Origin: Variovorax sp. J22G73
Lineage (GTDB): Bacteria; Pseudomonadota; Gammaproteobacteria; Burkholderiales; Burkholderiaceae_C
Length of the DNA: 64,000 nucleotides
Assembly (NCBI RefSeq): GCF_030317035.1
Contig: NZ_JASZYK010000001.1
Location: forward strand, 1,116,001 to 1,180,000
Direction: 5' to 3'
The notes beneath the pieces were generated by a model, which did no database searches, was not told where the DNA came from, and saw only the letters and a program-made list of their open reading frames with translations. Made by a program: the position numbers and the translations under genes. Shown here one piece after another: positions 21,784-30,809 of the stretch; the stretch's first letter is position 1, and each line of letters opens with the position of its first letter.

Positions 21784-22308
21784 TCAGTGCAGCGTCTGGT
21801 TGCCCGGCGCCATCGGCGCCACCTTGAAGAAGCCCGTGCCTGCCGAGCCGCGACCGATTTCTTCTTCGGTGGCTTCGCGCACCGAACGCACCACGATGTC
21901 GAGCCGGATCGCGATGCCCGCCAGCGGATGGTTACCGTCGAGCACCAGGTGGTCGGGATAGATTTCGGCCACGGTATAGATCGTGTCCTTGGGAATGGTG
22001 TCGCTCACGCCCTTGGGCAGGGCGGAACCGTCGAAGGTCATGCCTTCTTCCGTATCGGCAGGGAAGAGCGAACGGGGTTCGAGAAACAGCAACTGGTCGT
22101 TGAAGTCGCCGAAGCCCTGCTCGGGTTCGACCTGCAACTGCACCCGGGCGCCCGGCTCATGGCCTTGAAGGGCCGCTTCGATCACGTCGAAGAGGTCGTC
22201 GCCACCCACCAGGAATTCGACCGGTTCATCGAGCACGTCCAGCACGTCGCCGAGCGTGTCTTTCATCGTCCAGGTCAAGCCGACCACGCATTGTTCAGAG
22301 ATTTCCAT
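21784..22308 (-). CDS. slyD: FKBP-type peptidyl-prolyl isomerase (SlyD-like)
   Basis: 174 residues: FKBP half-domain at the start (CVVGLTWTMKDTLGDVLDVLDEPVEFLVGGDDLFDVIEAALQGHEPGA), the inserted-in-flap domain (LQVEPEQGFGDFNDQLLFLEPRSLFPA...) and the closing strand HPLAGIAIRLDIVVRSVREATEEE. Cytoplasmic prolyl isomerase and chaperone. Unlike E. coli SlyD it has no His/Cys-rich metal-binding tail; the end is APMAPGNQTLH. Its ribosome site (GGGAGAA) lies over the start codon of the divergent roxA gene; the two starts are only 14 bases apart. Confidence 0.87.
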   Translation of the reverse strand: MEISEQCVVGLTWTMKDTLGDVLDVLDEPVEFLVGGDDLFDVIEAALQGHEPGARVQLQVEPEQGFGDFNDQLLFLEPRSLFPADTEEGMTFDGSALPKGVSDTIPKDTIYTVAEIYPDHLVLDGNHPLAGIAIRLDIVVRSVREATEEEIGRGSAGTGFFKVAPMAPGNQTLH

Positions 22309-22322
22309 TGCAGAATTCTCCC

Positions 22323-23465
22323 ATGGAGATTACACAACCGCTGCCGTTGCTCGGCGGCCTGAGTGCCGCGCAGTTCATGCGGCGGTATTGGCAGAAAAAG
22401 CCCTTGCTCGTTCGCCAGGCGATACCCGCCATGGTGCCACCGATCGAGCGCAATGCGCTGTTTGCGTTGGCGGAGCGTGAAGGCGTGGAGTCGCGCCTTA
22501 TCCGGCATGGCAAGTCCGGCTGGTCGCTCAAGCACGGGCCGCTGGCCCGCCGCGCCTTGCCGCCGCTGAAGCAACCCGCATGGACGCTGCTGGTGCAGGG
22601 CGTCGACCTGCACCACGAGGGCGTGCACGAACTGTTGCGGCAGTTTCGATTCCTGCCCGACGCGCGGCTGGACGACCTGATGATCAGCTACGCGAGCGAC
22701 ACCGGCGGCGTCGGCGCGCATTTCGACAGTTACGACGTGTTCCTGCTGCAGGCGCAGGGACGCCGCAAGTGGTCCATCGCCAAGCAGGGCGACCTGAGCC
22801 TGCAGCCCGGCGTGCCGCTCAAGATCCTGCAGAACTTCGAGCCCGAGCAGACCTTCGTGCTCGAGCCCGGCGACATGCTCTACCTGCCGCCCAAGTACGC
22901 CCACGACGGCGTGGCCGTGGGCGACGACTGCATGACCTGCTCCATCGGCCTGAGGTCTTCCGCCGTGGGCGAGATGGGCGCCGACCTGCTGGCGCGCATG
23001 GCGCAGGCCTATTCCGAAGACCTCGAAGACGCCGGCCCGGCAGAAATGGCGCGCTACCGCGACCCCTCGCAATCCGCCGTGGCATCGCCGGGCCAGATGC
23101 CCGCCGCCTTGCAGGCCTTCGCGCGCAAGGCCGTCGAGGCCGCGCTGCGCGACCCCGACGCCATCGACCGCGCGCTCGGCGAATCGCTCACCGAGCCCAA
23201 GGCCAACGTGTGGTTCGACGAGGGCGGCGAGCTGCCCGACGCGGCGCAACGCGTGGCGCTCGACCGCCGCACGCGCATGCTCTACGACACGCGTCACATC
23301 TTCATCAACGGCGAGAGCTTTCGCGCGGGCGGTGCCGATGCCACGCTGATGCGCCGGCTGGCCGACCAGCGCGCGCTCGGGCCGCGCGAACTGGCCCGCG
23401 CCAGCGAAGGCGCGCTGGCGCTGCTCGACGAGTGGTGCGAGTCAGGTTGGCTTCATGCCGAGTGA
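22323..23465 (+). CDS. roxA: Ribosomal protein uL16 3-hydroxylase (JmjC/cupin oxygenase, RoxA/YcfD-like)
   Basis: 380 residues. Fe(II)/2-oxoglutarate oxygenase that hydroxylates an Arg of ribosomal protein L16 (family knowledge from E. coli YcfD). Seen: AQFMRRYWQKKPLLVRQA at the start, the iron ligands His-x-Asp in GAHFDSYDVFLLQAQGRRKWSI (about 130-150), the distal His in DMLYLPPKYAHDGVA, and the C-terminal winged-helix part (MLYDTRHIFINGESFRAGGADATLMRRLADQRALG). The ATG at 22323 fits the family start. No Shine-Dalgarno precedes it, and the divergent slyD-like gene begins 14 bases away, so the message may be leaderless. Confidence 0.87.
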   Translation: MEITQPLPLLGGLSAAQFMRRYWQKKPLLVRQAIPAMVPPIERNALFALAEREGVESRLIRHGKSGWSLKHGPLARRALPPLKQPAWTLLVQGVDLHHEGVHELLRQFRFLPDARLDDLMISYASDTGGVGAHFDSYDVFLLQAQGRRKWSIAKQGDLSLQPGVPLKILQNFEPEQTFVLEPGDMLYLPPKYAHDGVAVGDDCMTCSIGLRSSAVGEMGADLLARMAQAYSEDLEDAGPAEMARYRDPSQSAVASPGQMPAALQAFARKAVEAALRDPDAIDRALGESLTEPKANVWFDEGGELPDAAQRVALDRRTRMLYDTRHIFINGESFRAGGADATLMRRLADQRALGPRELARASEGALALLDEWCESGWLHAE

Positions 23466-23970
23466 GCAACATCCGCAGGAGCAACACACGCTGCTGACCG
23501 AGGGCCGTTTCGACGGCCGCGCGGCCTTCGACACCATGCTGCGCGGCGCCCTGTCTTCCGCGGCGCAGCAAGGCTGGAAAGAAATCGTCTTCAGCGACCC
23601 CGATTTCGCGGACTGGCCGCTGGGCGAACGCGCGAGCATCGAGGCACTGCAGGCATGGTCCGCGAGCGGCCGGCGGCTGGTGTTGCTGGCCCGGCGCTAC
23701 GACGTGCTGGAGCGCGCGCATGCGCGCTTCGTGCCGTGGCGGCGCATGTGGGACCACATCATCGAATGCCGCGCAATCGGCAAGACCGGTGGCGCCGAGG
23801 TGCCCAGCGCCATCTGGACGCCCACGTGGTTCATGCACCGCATCGACCCCGAGCGCAGCCGGGGCGTGTGCGGCACCGACGCAGCATCGCGCCGTGCATT
23901 GCGCGAGTCCATCGACGAGTGCTGGCGCCTTGCGCGACCGGCCTTTGCGGCATCGACGCTCGGCTTGTAA
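23455..23970 (+). CDS. Conserved hypothetical protein next to roxA
   Basis: 171 residues, overlapping the end of roxA by 11 bases, so it is in the same transcript. Soluble, no signal peptide. A distinctive centre reads WKEIVFSDPDFADWPLGERASIEALQAWSASGRRLVLLARRYDVLERAHARFVPWRRMWDHIIECR, which looks like a nucleotide- or phospholipase-D-like alpha/beta core with a conserved Trp-rich end (MWDHIIECR, WTPTWFMHRIDPERSRGVCG). I recognise it as a gene often found after roxA in Comamonadaceae but know no function for it. Confidence 0.78.
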   Translation: MPSEQHPQEQHTLLTEGRFDGRAAFDTMLRGALSSAAQQGWKEIVFSDPDFADWPLGERASIEALQAWSASGRRLVLLARRYDVLERAHARFVPWRRMWDHIIECRAIGKTGGAEVPSAIWTPTWFMHRIDPERSRGVCGTDAASRRALRESIDECWRLARPAFAASTLGL

Positions 23971-24064
23971 GCCAATGCCGCGAATCCGGGCGCGAGACAT
24001 ATTCGGGCAGGGATGCAGGTCTAGAATTTTTTCGTTCCAGACATTCTTTGCCAAAGGAGATTCC

Positions 24065-24331
24065 ATGAAGAAGTCAACGTCCGTCCTGGTTGCCTCGCTG
24101 ATTGCCGCTGCCGCGCTCGTCGCTTGCGGAAAGAAGGAGGACGCCGCGCCGGCGGTTGTGACGCCGCCTCCTGCGCCTGTGACCGAACCCGCACCGGCGC
24201 CTGCCGCACCGGCCTCCACACCCTCTACAGATTCGGGCGCCGCCACGCCGGCCCCGGGTGCTTCGTCGGCACTCGACGCCGCCAACGCCGCGACCGAAGC
24301 CGCAAAGAAGAACGAAGCGCCCAAGCAGTAA
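24065..24331 (+). CDS. Small Ala/Pro-rich lipoprotein
   Basis: 88 residues with AAAGGAGA just upstream. The lipoprotein signal (MKKSTSVLVASLIAAAALVAC) gives lipid Cys at 21, followed by GKKEDAAP and a long low-complexity Pro/Ala/Thr/Ser stretch to the end (EAAKKNEAPKQ). No domain is visible. Probably a tethered periplasmic or outer-membrane spacer peptide. Ends in front of a strong terminator. Confidence 0.85.
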   Translation: MKKSTSVLVASLIAAAALVACGKKEDAAPAVVTPPPAPVTEPAPAPAAPASTPSTDSGAATPAPGASSALDAANAATEAAKKNEAPKQ

Positions 24332-24353
24332 CAGCTGCCCGGCATTCGCCAAT

Positions 24354-24381
24354 AAAAAAGCCGCCCCAGGGCGGCTTTTTT
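24354..24381. terminator. Bidirectional rho-independent terminator
   Basis: A6 - GCCGCC/GGCGGC stem (loop CCAG) - T6. Located between the convergent stops of the small lipoprotein and the MBL hydrolase, so it works in both directions. Confidence 0.87.
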
Positions 24382-24399
24382 GTTCGTGAAAAGTTCAGC

Positions 24400-25176
24400 T
24401 CACACGTCGAGCCAGGGCGAGCCCTCGGAGGCCGTCGCGGTGAGCATCTCGGCCTCGTCGCCGCCCAGTGCATCGGCCATCAAGCGGCGCACGATGTCGG
24501 GCCGGTTGTTCTGCTCGCTCAGGTGCGCCGCGACCACGTGGCGCAGGCCGTCGTGCAGCACGGCACGCGCGATGTCCGCCGCGGCCGTGTTCGACAGGTG
24601 CCCGTAGTTGCCGCCCACGCGGTGCTTCAGGAACGACGGGTAGGCCGAGTTGGCGAGCAAGTCTGCGTCGTGGTTGAACTCCAGCAGCAGCGCATGCACG
24701 CCGCTCAGCCGGGCCAGCACGTGCGCCGTGGCATGCCCCAGGTCGGTGAGCACGCCGAGCGTGCGGTTGCCGTCGGTGCAGCGCAGTTGCAGCGGTTCGC
24801 GCGCGTCGTGCGGCACGGTGAAGGGCTGCACGCCGATGTCGCCGACCGAGAACGCCGCGTCGTCGCGCGCCAGGTTCAGGCGGCCTTCGAAATCGCGAGC
24901 GCCCGTAGCGAGCCACGTGCCTTCGCTCATCCAGACGGGAATGCGGTTGCGCCGCGACAGCGTGTGGGCACAGCCGATGTGGTCGCCATGCTCGTGGGTC
25001 ACGAAGACCGCATCGATGTCGCCGGCGACGAGGCCCGCTTGTGCGAGCCGCAGGTCGAGCTGCTTGATGCCGAAGCCGCAGTCGACCAGGAGGCGGGAGG
25101 TGCGGCCGGCGCTGGTCGATTCGACCAGCGCGGCGTTGCCCGTGCTGCCGCTGCCGAGACTTCGGAAGCGGAGCAT
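24400..25176 (-). CDS. MBL-fold metallo-hydrolase (WalJ/YycJ-like)
   Basis: 258 residues. Start MLRFRSLGSGSTGNAALVES is the typical opening of the YycJ/WalJ group, and the metal motif is VTHEHGDHIGC (about 60-70). A second His is in FTVPHDAREPLQ, an Asp in GVLTDLGHATAHV, and the last His in VVAAHLSEQNNRPD. Family members are 5'-exonuclease-like DNA metabolism enzymes in Firmicutes; here the substrate is unknown. It starts five bases after bamC, so it is in the dapA-bamC operon. Confidence 0.85.
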   Translation of the reverse strand: MLRFRSLGSGSTGNAALVESTSAGRTSRLLVDCGFGIKQLDLRLAQAGLVAGDIDAVFVTHEHGDHIGCAHTLSRRNRIPVWMSEGTWLATGARDFEGRLNLARDDAAFSVGDIGVQPFTVPHDAREPLQLRCTDGNRTLGVLTDLGHATAHVLARLSGVHALLLEFNHDADLLANSAYPSFLKHRVGGNYGHLSNTAAADIARAVLHDGLRHVVAAHLSEQNNRPDIVRRLMADALGGDEAEMLTATASEGSPWLDV

Positions 25177-25181
25177 GCGGG

Positions 25182-26261
25182 TTACTTCAGGTCGTCGGCG
25201 ATGACCTTGACGATGCGCTCTGCGTTGGCCGAGCTTTCGGGCGCGCCGGCTTCGTTGAGCACCGACACCGTGGTGGCTTCGCCCTGGCTCTTCACCGAGA
25301 TGCGGAACTTGATCGGTGCCTCGTCCTTCTTCGAGCCGCTGAACAGCTTGCCGAAGAAGCCGGGTTCCTTCTTGTCCGGATCGGGCGTCACGTAGCGCAC
25401 GTAGTACAGGCCGGCGCTGCGATCGCGGTCTTCCACGGTGAAGCCGGTGCGGTCGAGCGCCAGGCCGACGCGGCGCCATGCGCGGTCGAAACCTTCGCTG
25501 ATCTGCACGACCGGCTGGCTGCCGATCTTGGCGATGGTGGCGGTCTTGGTCGGTGCCGTGGTGGCGGCCAGGATCTTCGACTGCTCTTGCGAGACGCCGA
25601 GCTTGACCATCAGGCGGCGCAGAAATTCGGTCTCGAGTTCAGGGTCGCTCGGGCGCGGCTGCCACACGGTCTGGTCCTGGCGCGAGTTGTTGTAGACCTC
25701 TTGCATGCCGCGGTGGCTGATGAAGATCTCGGTGCCGGTGGGCGTGCGTTCCAGGCGGGTGCGGAAGCGGTCGAGTTCGCCGGTCGAGTAGACCGAGTCG
25801 ACCAGCTTGCCCAGCGTGCCGCGGATGATGTCCTGCGGCAGCTTGGCGCGGTTCTCGGCCCAGTCGGTTTCCATGATGCCCAGGTTGCGCTGGTCGGTGG
25901 TCAGCAGGAAGCCGCTTTCCTGCCAGAAGTCTTTCACCGGGTCCCAGAGCTGGTCGGGCGTGCGGTTGACGACGATCCAGCGCTGCGTGCCCGCGCGCTC
26001 CATGCGCACGTCGCCCAGGGCGCTCACCGCAGTGGGGACGCCCGGTGCGTTGGCGATGCCGGCTTGATAAGCATTGGCCGTCACGGCGCCGCCTGGCAGT
26101 GCATAGCGGTTGTCGCGCGAGAGCTGGGACAGGTCGGGTGGGACTTCGAGCGTTGGGGCCTTGCCTGCGCTCTTGTAGTCGATCTTGTCGCTCTCGAGAA
26201 CGGAGCAGGCGGCGAGGCTGGCAACGAGGGCCAGCAGTGCAAGTCGCGAAAGGTTCTTCAA
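25182..26261 (-). CDS. bamC: Outer membrane assembly lipoprotein BamC
   Basis: 359 residues starting with TTG at 26261, chosen because AAGGAAG lies just upstream and the lipoprotein signal follows at once (KNLSRLALLALVASLAAC, lipid Cys about 19). The unstructured N-terminal stretch that binds BamD is present (IDYKSAGKAPTLEVPPDLSQLSRDNRYALPG), followed by two helix-grip domains (about 85-210 and 240-350: RWIVVNRTPDQLWDPVKDFWQESGF; FDRAWRRVGLALDRTGFTVEDRDRSAGLYYVRYV). Part of the BAM complex for outer-membrane beta-barrel insertion. It follows dapA, as nlpB does in E. coli. Confidence 0.92.
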   Translation of the reverse strand: MKNLSRLALLALVASLAACSVLESDKIDYKSAGKAPTLEVPPDLSQLSRDNRYALPGGAVTANAYQAGIANAPGVPTAVSALGDVRMERAGTQRWIVVNRTPDQLWDPVKDFWQESGFLLTTDQRNLGIMETDWAENRAKLPQDIIRGTLGKLVDSVYSTGELDRFRTRLERTPTGTEIFISHRGMQEVYNNSRQDQTVWQPRPSDPELETEFLRRLMVKLGVSQEQSKILAATTAPTKTATIAKIGSQPVVQISEGFDRAWRRVGLALDRTGFTVEDRDRSAGLYYVRYVTPDPDKKEPGFFGKLFSGSKKDEAPIKFRISVKSQGEATTVSVLNEAGAPESSANAERIVKVIADDLK

Positions 26262-26418
26262 CGTCTTCTTCCTTGTTGGAATGGTTCGGTCTGTCGTCTG
26301 TCTATGGGCCGCAGTGCCCGCCATCTCTGAGCACGCTTCCGGCAAAAGGTTGCTTAACCTTGTTGCGGCCAGGGAAAAGGCTGTTCCGGAAGGTGCGCGG
26401 CAGGAGCGTTCAGCGCGC

Positions 26419-27309
26419 TCAGCCCTTGAGCAGGCCGGTGGCGCGCAGGGCGCCCTCGACTGCCGGACGGCTGGCTTCGCCGAGCTCGGTGAGCGGCAGG
26501 CGCAGGGCGCCACCGCACAGGCCGAGCCGGGCCATGGCCCACTTCAGCGGAATCGGGTTGGGTTCGACGAACAGGTTGCGGTGCAGCGGCATGAGCTCGA
26601 ACTGGATTTCCATGGCCCGCTTGACGTCGCCGGCCAGCGCGGCGACGCACAGTTCGTGCATCTTGCGCGGCGCGATGTTGGCCGTGACGCTGATGTTGCC
26701 CTGGCCGCCGCAGAGCATGAGCGCGACCGCGGTCGGGTCGTCGCCGGAGTACACGGCGAAGTTCTTCGGCACGTCGCGAATGAGCCACTGGGCGCGTTCG
26801 ATGTTGCCGGTGGCTTCCTTGATGCCGATGATGCCGGGCACCTGCGTGAGACGCAGCACGGTGTCGTGCGCCATATCGGCCACGGTGCGGCCGGGCACGT
26901 TGTACAGCACGATGGGCAGGTCGCCCACGGCCTCGGCGATGGCCTTGAAATGCTGGTACTGGCCTTCTTGCGTCGGCTTGTTGTAGTAGGGCACGACCTG
27001 CAGCTGCGAATCGGCGCCCACGCCCTTGGCGAACTTGGCGAGCTCGATGGCTTCCTTGGTCGAATTGGCGCCGCAGCCGGCCATGACGGGCACGCGGCCC
27101 TTGGCTTGCTCGACGGATACGCGGATGATTTCGCAGTGCTCTTCGACATCGACCGTCGGCGATTCGCCGGTGGTCCCGACCACGCCGAGGCAGTCGGTGC
27201 CTTCTTCGATGTGCCAGTCGATGAGCCGCCGCAGGGCGGGGTAGTCGACACTGCCGTCGTCGTGCATCGGCGTGACGAGCGCGACGATGCTGCCTGTCAG
27301 TTGCTCCAA
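26419..27309 (-). CDS. dapA: 4-hydroxy-tetrahydrodipicolinate synthase
   Basis: 296 residues. First committed step of lysine/meso-diaminopimelate synthesis, condensing pyruvate with aspartate semialdehyde. TIM-barrel aldolase with [18 protein letters not shown] at the start, GTTGESPTV (substrate Thr-Thr), Tyr in [12 protein letters not shown] and LYNVPGRT, and the Schiff-base Lys in IGIKEATGN (about 162-170). Followed by bamC 157 bases later. Confidence 0.95.
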   Translation of the reverse strand: MEQLTGSIVALVTPMHDDGSVDYPALRRLIDWHIEEGTDCLGVVGTTGESPTVDVEEHCEIIRVSVEQAKGRVPVMAGCGANSTKEAIELAKFAKGVGADSQLQVVPYYNKPTQEGQYQHFKAIAEAVGDLPIVLYNVPGRTVADMAHDTVLRLTQVPGIIGIKEATGNIERAQWLIRDVPKNFAVYSGDDPTAVALMLCGGQGNISVTANIAPRKMHELCVAALAGDVKRAMEIQFELMPLHRNLFVEPNPIPLKWAMARLGLCGGALRLPLTELGEASRPAVEGALRATGLLKG

Positions 27310-27387
27310 GGGGAATCTCTTTGTCGGTGGACGAAAGCGCCGATTCTACTTACTCCGGCGCCCCGGCAGGCAGTGGCCCCGGCCCCC

Positions 27388-27984
27388 TCAGTTTCCCTTA
27401 AGGAGGTGGCGCTCGGGCTCGCCGGCGGCGGGCGCGGCCGGGCGCACGGCGGCGATGCGCTGCACGAAGCGCGCCGGCTCCTGCACGAAACCGTCTTCGT
27501 AGGCCACCACGCGCAGGCCCGCGCAGGCCGCCAGCAACTCGCCCGGCTGCAGCAGGAAGTCGGCGCGAGACGGCTTGCCGACCGTCTCGTTGCCCGCGGC
27601 GAAGGTCTCGTAGAGCAGCACGCCGCCCGGGGCCACGGCCGCCACGATGTCGGCCATGCGCGCGCGCCAGAGGTAGTTGGTGACGACCACCGCGCCGAAA
27701 ACCTGGCCGGCGAAGGGCCAGGGACCCGCTTCGATGTCCGCCACCACGGTGCGCCCGAAGGCCCCGGCCGCCGCGATGGCCTCCGGTGAGCGGTCCACGC
27801 CCGTCACCGCATGGCCACGCCCGGCAAACCATTGCATGTGCCGGCCGGCGCCGCAGGCCACGTCGAGCACAGTGGCATCGGCGGCCAGCAGGTGGGACCA
27901 GCGCACGACCCAGTCCGAAGGTGGGGAAGCCGGGAAAGCCGGGGCAGGGTGCGACATGCCGTGCACCGGCGCTGCATCTTTCAT
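27388..27984 (-). CDS. Class I SAM-dependent methyltransferase (TehB-like)
   Basis: 198 residues. SAM motif I is VLDVACGAGRHMQWFA (about 40-55), followed by GHAVTGVDRSPEAIAAA, VVVTNYLWRARMADIVAAVAPGGVLLYETFAAGNE (motifs II/III). This is the TehB/tellurite-resistance-type small methyltransferase pattern. Substrate unknown. The ATG at 27984 is used; an internal ATG at 27957 is also possible. Probably co-transcribed with the 46-residue membrane protein and MFS gene upstream. Confidence 0.83.
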   Translation of the reverse strand: MKDAAPVHGMSHPAPAFPASPPSDWVVRWSHLLAADATVLDVACGAGRHMQWFAGRGHAVTGVDRSPEAIAAAGAFGRTVVADIEAGPWPFAGQVFGAVVVTNYLWRARMADIVAAVAPGGVLLYETFAAGNETVGKPSRADFLLQPGELLAACAGLRVVAYEDGFVQEPARFVQRIAAVRPAAPAAGEPERHLLKGN

Positions 27985-28009
27985 GGACAGGTCTTCAGGG
28001 GCAAGAAGT

Positions 28010-28150
28010 TCAAAAGCACGACCAGATCTGGTCGACCAGCGTCACCAGGAAAGCCGGGTGCACGTACATGGCGAACACCCCGCCCAGCACCGCCAGCGCC
28101 GCGGCGAGCCAGCCGGCGTGGACGAGGTGTTGGCGCTGTTGCGGTGTCAT
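28010..28150 (-). CDS. 46-residue single-pass membrane protein
   Basis: A short frame from ATG 28150 to TGA 28010. It reads MTPQQRQHLVHAG, a hydrophobic helix WLAAALAVLGGVFAMYV (about 14-30), then HPAFLVTLVDQIWSCF. It fits exactly between the MFS stop (28171) and the methyltransferase start (27984), all leftward. Codon third positions are G/C-rich as in neighbouring genes. No family recognised. A small inner-membrane protein, possibly an accessory to the neighbouring transporter; the role is inference. Confidence 0.68.
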   Translation of the reverse strand: MTPQQRQHLVHAGWLAAALAVLGGVFAMYVHPAFLVTLVDQIWSCF

Positions 28151-28170
28151 GGCCTGTCTTTATACGCAAG

Positions 28171-29394
28171 TCAGCCCGCGGCGCCCACCGGCTGGGGAGC
28201 GCGCGCAATGGCGTTTTCCTTCACCGGCAGGTTGATCAGCGCGGCGAACACGCCCAGCGCGATGGCGATGTACCAGACCACGTCGTAGCTGCCCGTGGTG
28301 TCGTACAGGTAGCCGCCCAGCCACACGCCCAGGAACGAGCCCACCTGGTGGCTGAGGAACACGAAGCCGCTCAGCATCGAAAGATGGGCCACGCCGAAGA
28401 TGCCCGCCACGATGGCGTTGGTCGCGGGCACCGTCGACAGCCACAGGAAGCCCATGGCCGCCGAGAACACGTACACGCTGGCCGGGGAGATCGGCGCCAT
28501 CAGGAACAGCGCGATCGACACCGCCCGCGCGAGGTAGATGGCTGCCAATATCTTGCGCTTGGCCAGCTTCTGCCCCAGCAGCCCCACCGTGTACGTGCCG
28601 AACACGTTGAACAGCCCGATCAGCGCCAGCGCGTAGCCCGCCACCTCGGCCGGCAGCGCGCGGTCGCGCAGGTAGGTCGGCATGTGGATGCCGATGAACG
28701 CCAGCTGGAAGCCGCACACGAAGTAGCCCGCCATCAGCAGCCCGAAGCTCGGGTAGCGAAAGGCCTCGCCCACGGCCTGCAGCACCGACTGCTCGCGGTG
28801 CCCGGCCAGCGCCGCCGTCTTCGGTTCGCGCAGGCCGAAGGCCAGCGGGACGATGACCAGCACCAGCACCGCCACCACCGCCAGCGCCGTCTGCCAGCCC
28901 AGGTGGCCGATGAGCTGCCCCTCGATGGGCGCCATCAGGAACTGCCCGAACGAGCCGGCCGCCGCCGCCACGCCCATGGCCCAGGAGCGCCGCTCGGCCG
29001 GAATCTGCCGCCCGATCACGCCGTAGATCACCGCGTAGGTCGAGCCCGCCTGCGCCGCGCCGATGAGCACGCCCGCGCTCAGCGTGAACAGCAGCGGCGT
29101 CGGCGAATGCGCCATGCCGAACAGGCCCAGCGCATAGAGCACCGCGCCGCCGATCAGCACCCGGAACGCGCCGAAGCGGTCGGCCAGCATGCCCGCGAAC
29201 ACGCCGAAGATGCCCCACGACAGGTTCTGGATGGCCAGCGCGAACGAGAAGGTCTGGCGGTTCCAGTCCTGGGCCTGCGTGATGGGCTGCAGCCACAGCC
29301 CGAAGCCGTGGCGGATGCCCATGGAGAGCGTGACGATCATCGCCCCGCAGAACAGGACTTGCTTGACCGAGAGAGTGGGGGCGGGGGCTTGCAT
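28171..29394 (-). CDS. MFS transporter (major facilitator, oxalate/formate-antiporter-like)
   Basis: About 407 residues from ATG 29394 (29418 is an alternative). Twelve hydrophobic helices are visible. MFS signatures: GVFAGMLADRFGAFRVLIGGAVLYALGL after helix 2 and IGLFNVFGTYTVGLLGQKLAKRKILAAIYLARA in the second half. The start TLSVKQVLFCGAMIVTLSMGIRHGFGLWLQPI resembles the oxalate:formate/monocarboxylate branch. Inner-membrane transporter; substrate unknown. Confidence 0.88.
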   Translation of the reverse strand: MQAPAPTLSVKQVLFCGAMIVTLSMGIRHGFGLWLQPITQAQDWNRQTFSFALAIQNLSWGIFGVFAGMLADRFGAFRVLIGGAVLYALGLFGMAHSPTPLLFTLSAGVLIGAAQAGSTYAVIYGVIGRQIPAERRSWAMGVAAAAGSFGQFLMAPIEGQLIGHLGWQTALAVVAVLVLVIVPLAFGLREPKTAALAGHREQSVLQAVGEAFRYPSFGLLMAGYFVCGFQLAFIGIHMPTYLRDRALPAEVAGYALALIGLFNVFGTYTVGLLGQKLAKRKILAAIYLARAVSIALFLMAPISPASVYVFSAAMGFLWLSTVPATNAIVAGIFGVAHLSMLSGFVFLSHQVGSFLGVWLGGYLYDTTGSYDVVWYIAIALGVFAALINLPVKENAIARAPQPVGAAG

Positions 29395-29514
29395 GGCGTC
29401 GAATGTAGCGACTTGCATGCTGCGGCAGCCCCGCTGGCGGCCAAAGCCATTGATGATTTGTAGACGGCGTTTCAATGCGCTTTGCGCATCAAAGCCGCCG
29501 CCTTCGCTCAGGCT

Positions 29515-30750
29515 TCATCGTGCAGTCGCGCCCGCGACAGCACGCGCCCCCGGAAAGCCTTGCGCGCAGGCCCGCCAGGCCAGCCACAGCGCCGGCACCA
29601 GCAGCACGACCAGCGACCACGGCAACACCCCCGCGCCCCGGCTTTGCAGCAGCACGCCGCCGACCAACCCGCCGCCCGCGATGGCGATGTTCCACGCCGT
29701 GACCACCATCGACTGCGCCACGTCCGCCGCATCGCCCGCGGCCTGCGCCGACGCGGTCTGGAAGAGCGTGGCAGCGCCGCCGAAGGCGACTCCCCACACG
29801 CCCACCGCGACGAACACCACCGCCGGCGACCCGGTCGCTGCACCGAGCAGCAGCGCCGCCAGCCCGAAGCCCGCCGTGCCGGCCAGCACCAGTTCGCGCA
29901 GCCACCGGTCGATGAGCAGGCCCGTCACCCAGATGCCGAGGATCGATGCCGCGCCGAACACCAGCAGCACCAGGTCCACCCGCTCGCCCAAGCCGGCGTG
30001 CGCGAGGAAGGGCGCGATGTACGTGTAGAGGATGTTGTGCGCCAGCACAAAGGCCAGCATCACCGCCAGCACCGGCCGCACGCCCGGCAACAGGAACACG
30101 CGCCGCACGCTCTGCTGGCGGCCGGCGGCCTGGCCGGGAAAGTCCGGCACCTGCCAGCGCACCCAGCCCAGCAGCAGCACCGAGAGCGCCGACATGATCA
30201 GGAACGCCGGCCGCCAGCCCACGCCGTTGCCCAGCAGCGTGCCGGCCGGAATGCCCAGCGACAGCGCCAGCGGCGCGCCCAGCATGGCCACCGCGATGGC
30301 CCGGCCCTGCAGCGAAGGCGCGACCATGCGCGCCGCCTGCCCAGCCAGCAGCGCCCACAGCAGGCCCGCGAACACGCCGGCGAAGAAGCGCGCGACCAGC
30401 GTCAGCGCGTAGTCGTGCGACAGCGCGGTCACGGTGTTGACGATCGCGAAGCCGCCGATGGCCAGCAGCAGCAAGGGCCGTCGGCGCCAGCTGCGGGTGA
30501 GGGCGACGAGCGGAATCGCCGCCACCAGCGAGCCGATGGCGTAGACCGTGACGAGCTGGCCGACCAGCGCGGGCGCGATGCCCAAGCTCGCGCCGATCTG
30601 CGGCAGCAGGCCGGCGGGCATGGCCTCGGTGAGCACGGTGATGAAGCCGGCGGCCGCGAGGGCGAGCAAGCCCAGCAAGGGAAGCCTTGGCGGTGCGCAG
30701 AGCGACGCGGAGCGTGGCGAGGAAGAAGGGTTGGCGTTCGTGAATGACAT
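29515..30750 (-). CDS. MFS transporter, drug/sugar efflux type (AraJ/YdhP-like)
   Basis: 411 residues, twelve transmembrane helices. Motif A-like LVALTRSWRRRPLLLLAIGGFAIVNTVTALS after helix 2, and the DHA1-type opening LPLLGLLALAAAGFITVLTEAMPAGLLPQIGASLGIAPALVGQLVTVYAIG, which is the YdhP/AraJ/SotB pattern of arabinose or drug efflux. Divergent from a LysR gene 90 bases away, which is its likely regulator. Confidence 0.88.
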   Translation of the reverse strand: MSFTNANPSSSPRSASLCAPPRLPLLGLLALAAAGFITVLTEAMPAGLLPQIGASLGIAPALVGQLVTVYAIGSLVAAIPLVALTRSWRRRPLLLLAIGGFAIVNTVTALSHDYALTLVARFFAGVFAGLLWALLAGQAARMVAPSLQGRAIAVAMLGAPLALSLGIPAGTLLGNGVGWRPAFLIMSALSVLLLGWVRWQVPDFPGQAAGRQQSVRRVFLLPGVRPVLAVMLAFVLAHNILYTYIAPFLAHAGLGERVDLVLLVFGAASILGIWVTGLLIDRWLRELVLAGTAGFGLAALLLGAATGSPAVVFVAVGVWGVAFGGAATLFQTASAQAAGDAADVAQSMVVTAWNIAIAGGGLVGGVLLQSRGAGVLPWSLVVLLVPALWLAWRACAQGFPGARAVAGATAR

Positions 30751-30809
30751 GCCACCGACGATAGGAACAAGGCGACTCCGGAAAAAGGGGGCTACAGTTC
30801 CGCTCAATA

